NCBI GenBank assembly: GCA_905182335.1
Contig: CAJJBE010000002.1
Span: 411,501-475,500, forward strand
DNA from: Flavobacteriales bacterium UBA4466
Lineage (GTDB): Bacteria > Bacteroidota > Bacteroidia > Flavobacteriales_D > Crocinitomicaceae
Direction of reading: 5' to 3'
DNA length: 64,000 bases
The notes beneath the pieces were generated by a model. The model ran no database searches. It saw nothing but the letters and a program-made list of their open reading frames with translations, and was not told the origin of the DNA. Positions 55,932-64,000 of this stretch are shown here, piece after piece; the first letter of the stretch is position 1; each line of letters starts with the position of its first letter. A program made the position numbers and the translations under genes.

Positions 55932-56519
55932 TTATGAGAGGGGAATAAAAAATGCAATTCGATAAATGACCGGTAAAAAACCTGCTGACTGGCCACTAGT
56001 TGTTTTCTTTTGCATAAAGTAAGAGGATCTAAATGGACTGTTTTCTGCATCTATCACATCATACATTACACCAGCATTAATACGAATACCAGCGTTAAAT
56101 TCCATAGAGAACCCGCCCCCTAAAAATAAAGTTGGTGCCCATGTGCCAGTCTGTGATACAAACCCTGCTGTTTGATAAGGAGAACGGAGCACTTCGAATT
56201 CAGCACCTAAAAATAAAGCATTGAAAAACCGACCATGCAAAAATGCACCTCCTCCATACATATTGTAGCCTCCTGATTGTTGAGTTAGTAGATTTTTAAT
56301 CCACAAACGCTCATATCTAACAGATGTGCCAGCGATTAAATACTCACCTAAATTTAAACCATATTTCAATCCTAATCCTGCATTACCTCCATTTGTGGAT
56401 GCTGAAAATGCTAGGTCAAAACCAATTTCACTACCATCCATTTCAAATGACTGTGAATGTGCAGTATTTATAGATAAAACTAAGCAAAGAATTAGGGCGA
56501 ATATATTTTTCATGTTCAT
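55932..56519 (-). CDS. Small outer-membrane beta-barrel protein
   Basis: Signal peptide (about 22 residues ending NTAHS), then alternating hydrophobic strands rich in Gly and Tyr: GLGLKYGLNLGEYLIAGTSV, MYGGGAFLHGRFFNALFLGA, NAGIRINAGVMYDV, and a C-terminus ending in IAFFIPLS with the aromatic residues typical of OMPs. Length 195, probably an eight-strand barrel. No specific family is recognised. TATATTTG on the minus strand (56535-56528) is just before the start. Confidence 0.78.
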   Translation of the reverse strand: MNMKNIFALILCLVLSINTAHSQSFEMDGSEIGFDLAFSASTNGGNAGLGLKYGLNLGEYLIAGTSVRYERLWIKNLLTQQSGGYNMYGGGAFLHGRFFNALFLGAEFEVLRSPYQTAGFVSQTGTWAPTLFLGGGFSMEFNAGIRINAGVMYDVIDAENSPFRSSYFMQKKTTSGQSAGFLPVIYRIAFFIPLS

Positions 56520-56619
56520 TTTTTTTTCAAATATAGTTTAAAACTATGTAATGAAATTTTCTGTGCCATGCTACATAAGTAAAATCTAGTAGTATCTTCG
56601 TCTTTCAAAACACATCATT

Positions 56620-57498
56620 ATGCAATTATTAGACGGTAAAGTAACAGCTCAAAAAATTCGTGAAGAGTTAAAGAATGAGGTAGATACAAGGAAATCTAAA
56701 AATGAGAAAACGCCTCACTTAGTCGCTGTTCTAGTTGGTGATGATGGTGGTTCACTAACTTATGTAAATGCAAAAGTTAAGGCATGTGATCAAATTGGTT
56801 TTGACAGTTCATTGATTAAATATGATGATTCAGTTTCTGAGGAAGAGCTATTATCGAAAGTACAGGAATTAAATAATGATGATGATATAGATGGTTTTAT
56901 CGTTCAGTTACCATTACCAAAGCATATTAATGAGTTAAAAGTAACACAAGCGATTGATCCTTTAAAAGATGTGGATGGGTTTCATCCTGAGAATTTAGGT
57001 AAGATGGTTTTGAATTTACCAAGCTTTTTACCTGCTACTCCTGCTGGAATTCTTCAATTGTTGAAGCGAAATAACATTGAGACTTCAGGTAAAGATTGTA
57101 TTGTTATCGGGAGAAGCAATATTGTTGGTATGCCATTAAGTATTATGCTCGCACGTAATGCAGATCCGGGTAATTGCACAGTTACTTTAGCGCATAGCCG
57201 CACCAAAAATTTAAAAGAAAAGGTTCTAAATGCAGATATTATTATTGCCGCAATTGGTCGCCCTGGTTTTGTGACAGCCGACATGGTTAAGGAAGGTGCT
57301 GTAATTGTTGATGTTGGAACTACACGTGTTGCAGATGCATCGAAGAAAAATGGTTGGGCATTGAAAGGTGATGTAGCTTTTGATGAAGTTGCTCCAAAAT
57401 GCTCTTATATTACTCCAGTTCCTGGTGGTGTTGGCCCAATGACAATTGCGTCATTAATGATCAATACACTTCAGTCTATGGAATTAAGAGGTAAGTAG
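56620..57498 (+). CDS. folD: Methylenetetrahydrofolate dehydrogenase / cyclohydrolase
   Basis: Bifunctional one-carbon enzyme. Present are [14 protein letters not shown] with the catalytic lysine, [23 protein letters not shown], the NADP loop [16 protein letters not shown] and the late signature [15 protein letters not shown]. Length 292 is normal. It stands alone. A TATCTTCG promoter-like box lies at 56593-56600, 20 bases before the ATG. Confidence 0.97.
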   Translation: MQLLDGKVTAQKIREELKNEVDTRKSKNEKTPHLVAVLVGDDGGSLTYVNAKVKACDQIGFDSSLIKYDDSVSEEELLSKVQELNNDDDIDGFIVQLPLPKHINELKVTQAIDPLKDVDGFHPENLGKMVLNLPSFLPATPAGILQLLKRNNIETSGKDCIVIGRSNIVGMPLSIMLARNADPGNCTVTLAHSRTKNLKEKVLNADIIIAAIGRPGFVTADMVKEGAVIVDVGTTRVADASKKNGWALKGDVAFDEVAPKCSYITPVPGGVGPMTIASLMINTLQSMELRGK

Positions 57499-57660
57499 TT
57501 GAATAAGATGCCTAAAATATCTATCTAGTTGACCGAACACTATCCCCGCTTATTATAGTTTTATATTCTCCGGGTAGCTTAGTGTAATTATATAAGTCAT
57601 ATTTGTCTTTCTAATGTGTAAACTTGTAATAAATATTGAAAATCAATCTTAATTTTGGAT

Positions 57661-58146
57661 ATGGAATACGAATCATACTTCGATAAAGCCGAAGAGAATA
57701 AAGATAAAATAGCAGCAAAATTTAAAAGGCTGAAGAAAAAAAAGCCGAAAAATTTAGATAGTTTGTTTCAAGAAGCTCATGAAAAGGCATTTGATGAAAT
57801 TGATTGTTTGAAATGTGCAAATTGTTGTAAGACAACAAGTCCTATTTTTAGAGATATAGATATTAAAAGGATATCGAAAAAGATGAAGGTTTCTGTGCGT
57901 GATTTTGAAGATAAATACTTGCGACGTGATGAAGATAGTGACTGGGTGTTAAAGACTTCACCGTGTACTTTTTTGATAGATGATAATACATGTGGAATAT
58001 ATGATTATCGCCCTCAGGCTTGCGTAGAATATCCTCACACAAACCAAAGAAAAGTCATTCAGGTTCTTGATTTAACATTAAAAAACATTGAAGTATGTCC
58101 TGCTGCAGCTAAAATTTCACTCGAAATCACGCAGCATTTAGGTTGA
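57661..58146 (+). CDS. YkgJ-family cysteine-cluster protein
   Basis: A zinc- or iron-cluster-like protein. The cysteine pattern CLKCANCCKTTSPIF (about residues 48-62), CTFLIDDNTCGIYDYRPQAC and a late CPAA match the UPF0153/YkgJ family (CxxC..CC ... C ... C ... C). The N-terminus is Lys/Glu-rich and helical (RLKKKKPKN). The ATG at 57661 is preferred over a TTG two codons upstream. Length 162. Function of the family is not established. Confidence 0.88.
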   Translation: MEYESYFDKAEENKDKIAAKFKRLKKKKPKNLDSLFQEAHEKAFDEIDCLKCANCCKTTSPIFRDIDIKRISKKMKVSVRDFEDKYLRRDEDSDWVLKTSPCTFLIDDNTCGIYDYRPQACVEYPHTNQRKVIQVLDLTLKNIEVCPAAAKISLEITQHLG

Positions 58147-58206
58147 AACCAACTTTTTTTTCATTAAATTCGTTTGTTAATTATATACTATTATAATACT
58201 AGATTC

Positions 58207-61200
58207 ATGAGGTCAACTACAATACTATTAACTGCGATAACAATTCTTACTTTTTCTTTTTCTATTTTTTCTCAAAGAGGTAAAGATGGAGATTTAAATA
58301 TTGCTAGTATAAATACAGTTTTAAACACTTACACACATATAACAGCAACCTCAGGTGCTGGTTCAACAACCATTACTGTTGCTGATAATTCAATGAGTGG
58401 TGGGGCATTTACATCAAACCTTGCAGCTGGAGATTTAGTTATGATTATCCAAATGCAAGGCGCATCTGTGGATATTAACAATTTCCCAGTCCTTGCAGGA
58501 GGGATTCATACTGCGCCTGCTGCAAACTTATATGATTGGTGGCTGGCCATAGAGGATTTTGGAGCGATTTTAAACTATAAATCTTCAGGGAAGTTTCAAA
58601 CTGTTGAAGTTTCAGGTATTACAGGGAATAATTCAATTCAATTGCAATGTGGTTTAGATTATACATTCGCTTCTAGTAAACACGTTCAGGTAGTCAGAAT
58701 TCCACGTTTTAATGATTTAACAGTTTCAGCTGGTGTAAACAGCATAGTTCCTAATGCTTGGGATGGACAATCAGGTGGTGTTGTTGCCTTAGAAATTGAT
58801 GGTATTTTTTCAATTAATTCAGGCTCATCAATTAGTGCTTCAGGCTTTGGCTTTCGCGGAGGTCAATTAGACCCATTTGGTCAATCTGGAAATGCAGCTA
58901 ATCCAGACGAAGTAAGATATCTTGGGACTCCTATCGCTAGTGAGGGCTCTGAGAAAGGAGAAAGTATTTATGGACATTACGCTGAATATGATAATATAGA
59001 TTCTAGATATGGAATTGGAGCCACTGCAAATGGAGGTGGAGGTGGAGGACACCAGAATTGCGGAGGCGGAGGCGGTTCTAACGTTTCAAGTTCAATAACA
59101 GGTTATACTGGAAAAGGAATTCCTATAGGATACGTCGCAGCATGGGATCAAGAGTCTCCAAGTTTTTCAGCATCAGCATCTCCAGGAGGAGGTAGAGGTG
59201 GATATGCCCTTTCTGAAGTAAGTCAGAGTCCAATCACTAATGGACCTAACCTTTCATCATGGAATGGTGATGCTAGAAAAAGTAATGGTGGTTTAGGTGG
59301 TCATCCGTTACTCTATGATTCTAATAGATTATTTTTTGGAGGTGGTGGAGGAGCTGGAGATCAAGATAGTAATCAAGGCGGTGCTGGCGGTGCTGGCGGA
59401 GGTATCGTTTATATTTCTAGTTATGGCACATTTATAGGTTCTGGTTCAATTACCGCAAACGGTTCAAATGGACAAAATACAAATCCTAATAATGAGACAG
59501 TAAGTTTCTTTGAGCCTAAAAAAGGGAATGACGGAGCTGGCGGTGGTGGCGGTGGTGGAGCTATTTATATTGAAGCAGCAGTAGCAGTACCTCCGGCTTT
59601 AACTTTAAGTGCTATTGGGGGGAATGGTGGTGATCAAAATATTTCACTTGCTTTCGGTCAGCTTCCTGAGACCGGTGGGCCTGGTGGAGCTGGTTCTGGA
59701 GGTTATGTAGCATACAGTTCAGGAACGCCAATTGAAACGGTAACAGGTGGTGTTAATGGAACAACAAATTCATCTCAAATGACTGATTTTCCTCCAAACG
59801 GAGCAACAACAGGAGGAGATGGTCTTTCTGGATTGAGTTCAGGTTATTATGATTTAATAGCTGCAGACACCCTTTTCTGTGGAGCAACTACGACAGATTT
59901 AAGTGTTACTCTGTTGGGAGCTCTTCCAGTTGGCTCTTCTATTGAATGGTATACACAAGAATTTGGTGGTGTTTCAGTCAATACGGGTTCTACTTATTTA
60001 GCGTTAACAATCTCTTCAACAACAACTTATTATATTGGTGTTTGCGGAGCGGGAGATTTTAGAGTTCCTTTAACAATCACAGTTGTAGATAATAATTTAA
60101 CTGTAACAGATCCGCTAGCGGTTTGTGCTCCATCTACTGTTGATATTACATTAGGTAGTGTGACTGCAGGAAGTTCTTTAGGTATAATTTCTTATTGGTT
60201 AGATTCTGCCTTTACTAGTTCGTTTGCTTCGCCAACAATTGCTGATTCAGGCACATATTATATTGAATTAGATTTTGGTTCTGGATGTATAGCGACGGAA
60301 GCTGTTAACGTTACTGTAAACTCTTTAGATGACGCAATATTTTCTATAACTGCATCGTGTGATGGAGGTATATCATCTATTTCAGGAACAACGGGAGGGG
60401 CATTCTTTTTTGATACCCCTCCTATTGATGCAGCTGTAATTGATATTGTAACAGGTGATGTAACAGGAGGGACTCCCGGAACTACTTATGATGTTATTTA
60501 TGTCACGCCAGGTCTTTGTTCAGTAACTTCAACACAAAGTGTTATATCTTTAGATTTAGATGACGCAACATTTACAATTGCTCCTACTTGCGATGGAGGT
60601 ATATCATCTATTTCAGGAACAGTAGGAGGAGCCTTTACTTTTAATGTTGCTCCAGTTGATGCAGTAGTAATTGACGGTTCAACAGGTGTTGTTACAGGCG
60701 GAACTTTAGGCACAACTTACGATGTTCTTTACACTACATCAGGGGTTTGTCAAGTGTCATCAGTCGTTTCTGTAACAGCAGTATTCTTGGATGATGCAAC
60801 CTTCTCAATGTCTTCAACATGTGATGGAGGTAATTCAAGTATTTCCGGGACGCTTGGCGGGATATTTACATTTAACACACCTCCTTTAGGTTCTGCAGTT
60901 ATTGATCCTTTAACTGGAACGATTTCTGGAGGTCTATCTGGTACAACATATGAGATTGTTTATTCAACTCCAGGTTCATGTTCAGTTAGTTCAGTAGAAA
61001 CTGTGACTGCTTTGACTGCGGATGATCCTTCTTTCACAATGACAGCAAATTGCGATGGTGGTTCTGCTAATATTTCAGGTACATCAGGAGGTGTTTTTAT
61101 ATTTAACGTTTTACCAACTGACGCTGCAGTTATTGATGGAACATCAGGAATAATTACTGGCGGAACATCAGCAACAATGTATGATATTTTATATGCAACA

Positions 61201-63396
61201 CAAGGAGTTTGTCCTACAAGTTCAATAGAATCTGTAACAACTTTAATAACAGATGATCCTTCTTTTACACTAGTAGCAACATGTGATGGAGTCACTTCCA
61301 ATGTATTAGGTACAATCGGAGGTATATTTACATTTAATACTTTACCATCTGATGCTGCTATAATAGATGCTGCTACAGGAGTAGTTTCAGGGGGAACTTA
61401 CAGCGCTACTTACGATATATTATACACTACTTTAGGTGTTTGTTCCTCGAGTGATACTGAGTCTATTTCAGCTCTTTCAGAAGATGATGCTTCATTCATT
61501 TTGACGCCTTTATGTGATGGTGGTAGTGTTAATGTTACAGGTCTTACTGGAGGAATATTTACATTTAATGTTGCGCCTACGGATGCTGCTTCTATAGATG
61601 CAACGACCGGAGAAATTACTGGTGGGTCATCAAACACCTCTTATGATGTTTTATACACTACTTCTGGAACTTGTCCAAGTTCCAGTGTGCAATCAGTTGT
61701 TTCTTTAATAACAGATGACGCATCTTTTACTATGACAGCCGGATGTGATGGAGGAACAGCTAATATAACTGGTACAACTGGAGGAACTTTTTCTTTCAAT
61801 GTTTCACCTCTCGATGCTGCCTCAATTGCTGCGACTTCTGGTCAAGTGACAAATGTTACAGATGGAGTCACTTATGATATTCTTTATACAACCTCAGGAA
61901 CTTGTAGCGCAAGTTCTGTTGGCTCATTTACCGCTATTGATACTGATGATGCAACATTCTCATTAATAGCAACATGTGCCGGTGGAACAGCGTTGGTTTC
62001 TGGTACAACCGGTGGACTGTTTACTTTTAATGTTCCTCCATTGGATGCTGCAACTATAGATGTTTCAACAGGTGCTGTTTCAAATGGAACTTCTGGAGTG
62101 TCATATGATGTGGTTTATACAACGAATGGAGCTTGTCCTTCTAATTCAACAGAAACGTTAACTGTTTTAACAACAGAAGATGCAATGTTTACAATTTCAC
62201 CAACGTGTGATGGCGGTGTTCCTGTGATTCTAGGGACAACAGGAGGAACGTTTACCTTTGCTGTTGCGCCTACGGATACTGCTTCTATAAATGCAGCGAC
62301 TGGAGAAATTACTGGTGGGTTATCAAACACCTCTTATGATGTTTTATACACTACTTCTGGAACTTGTCCAAGTTCCAGTGTGCAATCAGTTGTTTCTTTA
62401 ATAACAGATGACGCATCTTTTACTATGACAGCTGGATGTGATGGAGGAACAGCTAATATAACTGGTACAACTGGAGGAACTTTTTCTTTCAATGTTTCAC
62501 CTCTCGATGCTGCCTCAATTGCTGCGACTTCTGGTCAAGTGACAAATGTTACAGATGGAGTCACTTATGATATTCTTTATACAACCTCAGGAACTTGTAG
62601 CGCAAGTTCTGTTGGCTCATTTACCGCTATTGATACTGATGATGCAACATTCTCATTAATAGCAACATGTACTGGTGGAACAGCGTTGGTTTCTGGTACA
62701 ACCGGTGGACTGTTTACTTTTAATGTTCCTCCATTGGATGCTGCAACTATAGATGTTTCAACAGGTGTTGTTTCAAATGGAACTTCTGGAGTGTCATATG
62801 ATGTGGTTTATACAACGAATGGAGCTTGTCCTTCTAATTCAACAGAAACGTTAACTGTTTTAACAACAGACGATGCAATGTTTACAATTTCACCAACGTG
62901 TGATGGCGGTGTTCCTGTGATTCTAGGGACAACAGGAGGAACGTTTACCTTTGCTGTTGCGCCTACGGATACTGCTTCTATAAATGCAGCGACTGGAGAA
63001 ATTACTGGTGGGTCATCAAGTGCTTCATATGATGTTTTATATACTACTTCTGGCTTTTGTCCAATCTCTTCTGTTGAAACATTTACGGTCGACGATTGTA
63101 CTATCTTAATTATTCCAACTGCATTTACACCAGATAATGATGGTGATAATGATCGATGGGAAATTTTAGAATTAGACTTTAAGTATCCAGAGAATATAGT
63201 TCGAATATTTAACCGATGGGGAGATTTGATATTTGAACACCATGCAAGTGTTTCTCAACCATATGATTCAAACCGTTGGGATGGTACCTATCAAGGAAGT
63301 ATTATGCCTATTGGTTCATATTATTTTATTATTGATCTAAACGACGGTGTTTCAGAACACGAAACAGGAACAGTTTCAATAATTCTTAACAGGTAA
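58207..63396 (+). CDS. Giant repeat surface protein with glycine-rich region and T9SS type-B domain
   Basis: 1,729 residues. The ATG at 58207 begins a signal peptide (MRSTTILLTAITILTFSFSI). Residues about 25-270 form a beta-rich domain. About 275-560 is glycine-rich with runs such as GGGGGGHQNCGGGGG and GGAGGAGGG, resembling the glycine-rich folds of animal ALK-type receptors and bacterial adhesins. Two Ig-like regions follow. Then come twelve exact 77-residue repeats, each with one Cys near position 12 and one near 65, a possible disulfide. A type-B sorting domain ends the protein (IIPTAFTPDNDGDNDRW, IFNRWGDLIFE, MPIGSYYFIID). Expected as a surface adhesin or matrix protein. The SiaB-like gene follows after 17 bases. 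Confidence 0.88.
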   Translation: MRSTTILLTAITILTFSFSIFSQRGKDGDLNIASINTVLNTYTHITATSGAGSTTITVADNSMSGGAFTSNLAAGDLVMIIQMQGASVDINNFPVLAGGIHTAPAANLYDWWLAIEDFGAILNYKSSGKFQTVEVSGITGNNSIQLQCGLDYTFASSKHVQVVRIPRFNDLTVSAGVNSIVPNAWDGQSGGVVALEIDGIFSINSGSSISASGFGFRGGQLDPFGQSGNAANPDEVRYLGTPIASEGSEKGESIYGHYAEYDNIDSRYGIGATANGGGGGGHQNCGGGGGSNVSSSITGYTGKGIPIGYVAAWDQESPSFSASASPGGGRGGYALSEVSQSPITNGPNLSSWNGDARKSNGGLGGHPLLYDSNRLFFGGGGGAGDQDSNQGGAGGAGGGIVYISSYGTFIGSGSITANGSNGQNTNPNNETVSFFEPKKGNDGAGGGGGGGAIYIEAAVAVPPALTLSAIGGNGGDQNISLAFGQLPETGGPGGAGSGGYVAYSSGTPIETVTGGVNGTTNSSQMTDFPPNGATTGGDGLSGLSSGYYDLIAADTLFCGATTTDLSVTLLGALPVGSSIEWYTQEFGGVSVNTGSTYLALTISSTTTYYIGVCGAGDFRVPLTITVVDNNLTVTDPLAVCAPSTVDITLGSVTAGSSLGIISYWLDSAFTSSFASPTIADSGTYYIELDFGSGCIATEAVNVTVNSLDDAIFSITASCDGGISSISGTTGGAFFFDTPPIDAAVIDIVTGDVTGGTPGTTYDVIYVTPGLCSVTSTQSVISLDLDDATFTIAPTCDGGISSISGTVGGAFTFNVAPVDAVVIDGSTGVVTGGTLGTTYDVLYTTSGVCQVSSVVSVTAVFLDDATFSMSSTCDGGNSSISGTLGGIFTFNTPPLGSAVIDPLTGTISGGLSGTTYEIVYSTPGSCSVSSVETVTALTADDPSFTMTANCDGGSANISGTSGGVFIFNVLPTDAAVIDGTSGIITGGTSATMYDILYATQGVCPTSSIESVTTLITDDPSFTLVATCDGVTSNVLGTIGGIFTFNTLPSDAAIIDAATGVVSGGTYSATYDILYTTLGVCSSSDTESISALSEDDASFILTPLCDGGSVNVTGLTGGIFTFNVAPTDAASIDATTGEITGGSSNTSYDVLYTTSGTCPSSSVQSVVSLITDDASFTMTAGCDGGTANITGTTGGTFSFNVSPLDAASIAATSGQVTNVTDGVTYDILYTTSGTCSASSVGSFTAIDTDDATFSLIATCAGGTALVSGTTGGLFTFNVPPLDAATIDVSTGAVSNGTSGVSYDVVYTTNGACPSNSTETLTVLTTEDAMFTISPTCDGGVPVILGTTGGTFTFAVAPTDTASINAATGEITGGLSNTSYDVLYTTSGTCPSSSVQSVVSLITDDASFTMTAGCDGGTANITGTTGGTFSFNVSPLDAASIAATSGQVTNVTDGVTYDILYTTSGTCSASSVGSFTAIDTDDATFSLIATCTGGTALVSGTTGGLFTFNVPPLDAATIDVSTGVVSNGTSGVSYDVVYTTNGACPSNSTETLTVLTTDDAMFTISPTCDGGVPVILGTTGGTFTFAVAPTDTASINAATGEITGGSSSASYDVLYTTSGFCPISSVETFTVDDCTILIIPTAFTPDNDGDNDRWEILELDFKYPENIVRIFNRWGDLIFEHHASVSQPYDSNRWDGTYQGSIMPIGSYYFIIDLNDGVSEHETGTVSIILNR
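60325..63096 (+). repeat. Twelve tandem 231-bp repeats inside the surface-protein gene
   Basis: Repeat starts at 60325, 60556 and every 231 bases to 62866 all fall at the same codon position, and the array ends at 63096. The unit encodes xDDxxFxxxxxCDGG...SGTxGGxFxFN..P.DAAxIDxxTG.V..GT...YDVLYTT.G.C. Repeats 10-12 are near-identical to 7-9: bases around 61618-62310 recur at 62311-63003 with an offset of exactly 693, and only a few substitutions are visible. Earlier repeats (1-6) are much more diverged from one another. Confidence 0.95.
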
Positions 63397-63413
63397 TATA
63401 AGAGCCTAAATAA

Positions 63414-63989
63414 ATGGCAGCCATCAAAACTACATTAAGTTTGGAAATGCGTAAAGTTTTCCAAAATCAGTATGATAACTTGGAAAAGAACCAGGGTTTC
63501 AAAGTGATGATGTCTCATTTTGGTTTATTCTCTCAAGATTTAGTTTCAAAACTCTCTATAGCGGCAGAGGATATCCTGACAAGTGCAGGGGATAAAAAGA
63601 AGGTTGTTAAGCGGGCATTTTCAATCTTAATTGAAGGACTTCAAAATATTCGAATCCATGGTAGTGAAGATGAGTTTGATAGGCAGTTGGGCTATTTGAT
63701 TTTTGCCAGTAACAAAGAGGGGTATAAAATAATAATGGCAAATGTTATTCGTTCTTCAGAGTATAAAAAATTAGAAGGTTATATAGAGGTGATAAATTCA
63801 AAATCAGCAGGTAGTATTAAAGAGAATTATGTTTCGGTTCTTTCAAATGAATTTTTAAGTCAAAAATGTGGGGCCGGACTCGGTTTTATTGCTACTCGCA
63901 TGAAATCAGGAAATCCTCTTCAGTACAGATTTTACGCATTGAGTGAAGAGAAGATGTTATTTACCTTTTGTGTTATATTAGATCGATAA
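63414..63989 (+). CDS. SiaB/DUF6272-like signalling protein
   Basis: 191 residues with an ATPase-like core seen in the DUF6272/SiaB family: SILIEGLQNIRIHGSEDEFD (the N-box-like helix, NIRIHG), then FLSQKCGAGLGFIATRMKSG and YRFYALSEEKMLFTFCVILD. In Pseudomonas, SiaB is a kinase that phosphorylates an anti-sigma-antagonist-like partner controlling biofilm formation through c-di-GMP. Here it starts 17 bases after the surface-protein gene. Partners (SpoIIE-type phosphatase, SiaC-like substrate) would lie beyond the window edge at 64000. Family assignment is from my reading of the motif and length. Confidence 0.7.
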   Translation: MAAIKTTLSLEMRKVFQNQYDNLEKNQGFKVMMSHFGLFSQDLVSKLSIAAEDILTSAGDKKKVVKRAFSILIEGLQNIRIHGSEDEFDRQLGYLIFASNKEGYKIIMANVIRSSEYKKLEGYIEVINSKSAGSIKENYVSVLSNEFLSQKCGAGLGFIATRMKSGNPLQYRFYALSEEKMLFTFCVILDR

Positions 63990-64000
63990 TTAATCGAAAT

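Noticed and set aside
57568-57618. tRNA-like 5' half: CTCCGGGTAGCTTAGTG with a possible D-arm and a CATATT/AATGTG stem after it
   Set aside because: No T-arm (GGTTCAA-type) or matching 3' acceptor strand follows, and the anticodon loop has the wrong size. At most a chance match or a very old fragment.
60960-62330. Several antisense open frames of 70-113 codons in the repeat region of the surface protein
   Set aside because: They recur with the 231-bp unit and come from its composition; no ribosome-binding context or family match.

Overview
The window looks like chromosome of a free-living, AT-rich member of the Bacteroidota, most likely order Flavobacteriales. The sequence evidence is: secreted proteins ending in type IX secretion (T9SS) sorting domains of both type A and type B; Bacteroidota-type promoter boxes (TAnnTTTG); a fused ResB-CcsA cytochrome c maturation protein; bacillithiol synthesis (bshB1); a fused SecDF; and an S16 ribosomal protein with a long Ala/Glu/Pro tail. 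No rRNA, tRNA, CRISPR array, complete IS element or prophage was seen. Most of the window is housekeeping DNA with short operons.

Layout. 0.3-4.3 kb: ccsBA-like gene overlapping bshB1. 4.4-12.8 kb (minus strand): a T9SS type-B beta-propeller protein, two decayed genes (a PEP-utiliser mobile domain and a tyrosine phosphatase), a large PLP enzyme, a GreA-like protein, a glycosyltransferase, a cysteine desulfurase and an aminotransferase. 12.9-17.2 kb: a VanX-like lipoprotein dipeptidase, then a metal-homeostasis block (TonB receptor plus thioredoxin, divergent from a DtxR/MntR regulator across an inverted-repeat operator). 17.1-22 kb: secreted M1 peptidase, GNAT acetyltransferase and S9 peptidase. 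22.1-24.1 kb: rpsP-rimM-trmN6 operon. 24.2-26.6 kb: fused alpha/beta E1 2-oxoacid dehydrogenase. 26.8-33.4 kb: choice-of-anchor-B T9SS protein, a GT2-phosphatase-MORN operon, a scarred segment with a truncated gene, and a GT4 enzyme.

33.5-46.8 kb: secDF, a DnaQ/GIY-YIG fusion nuclease, a small membrane protein with an SPFH protein, sucD, a minus-strand run (methyltransferase, TraB/GumN, FKBP lipoprotein), a pRiA4b ORF-3-like protein, CCA-adding enzyme, alpha/beta hydrolase, TsaC-like protein and TrmD. 46.9-58.1 kb: secreted M14 carboxypeptidase, a PNGase F-like secreted protein, acyltransferase, LhgO, AI-2E permease, two FKBP-type isomerases in tandem, a porin-like protein, FolD and a YkgJ-type cysteine-cluster protein. 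58.2-64 kb: a 1,729-residue T9SS surface protein with twelve exact-length 77-residue repeats, followed 17 bp later by a SiaB/DUF6272-like signalling protein.

The secreted enzymes (M1, S9, M14, PNGase F-like, VanX-like) fit an organism that feeds on proteins and glycoproteins, with T9SS carrying several products to the surface. I do not see convincing evidence of a wholly new system. The points most worth a second look are the repeat adhesin with its recent 693-bp internal duplication and SiaB-like neighbour, the PNGase F-like protein with conserved catalytic acids, the metal-regulated divergent operator with a TonB receptor lacking a normal start codon, the compensated frameshift in the S16 tail, and the three decayed genes.
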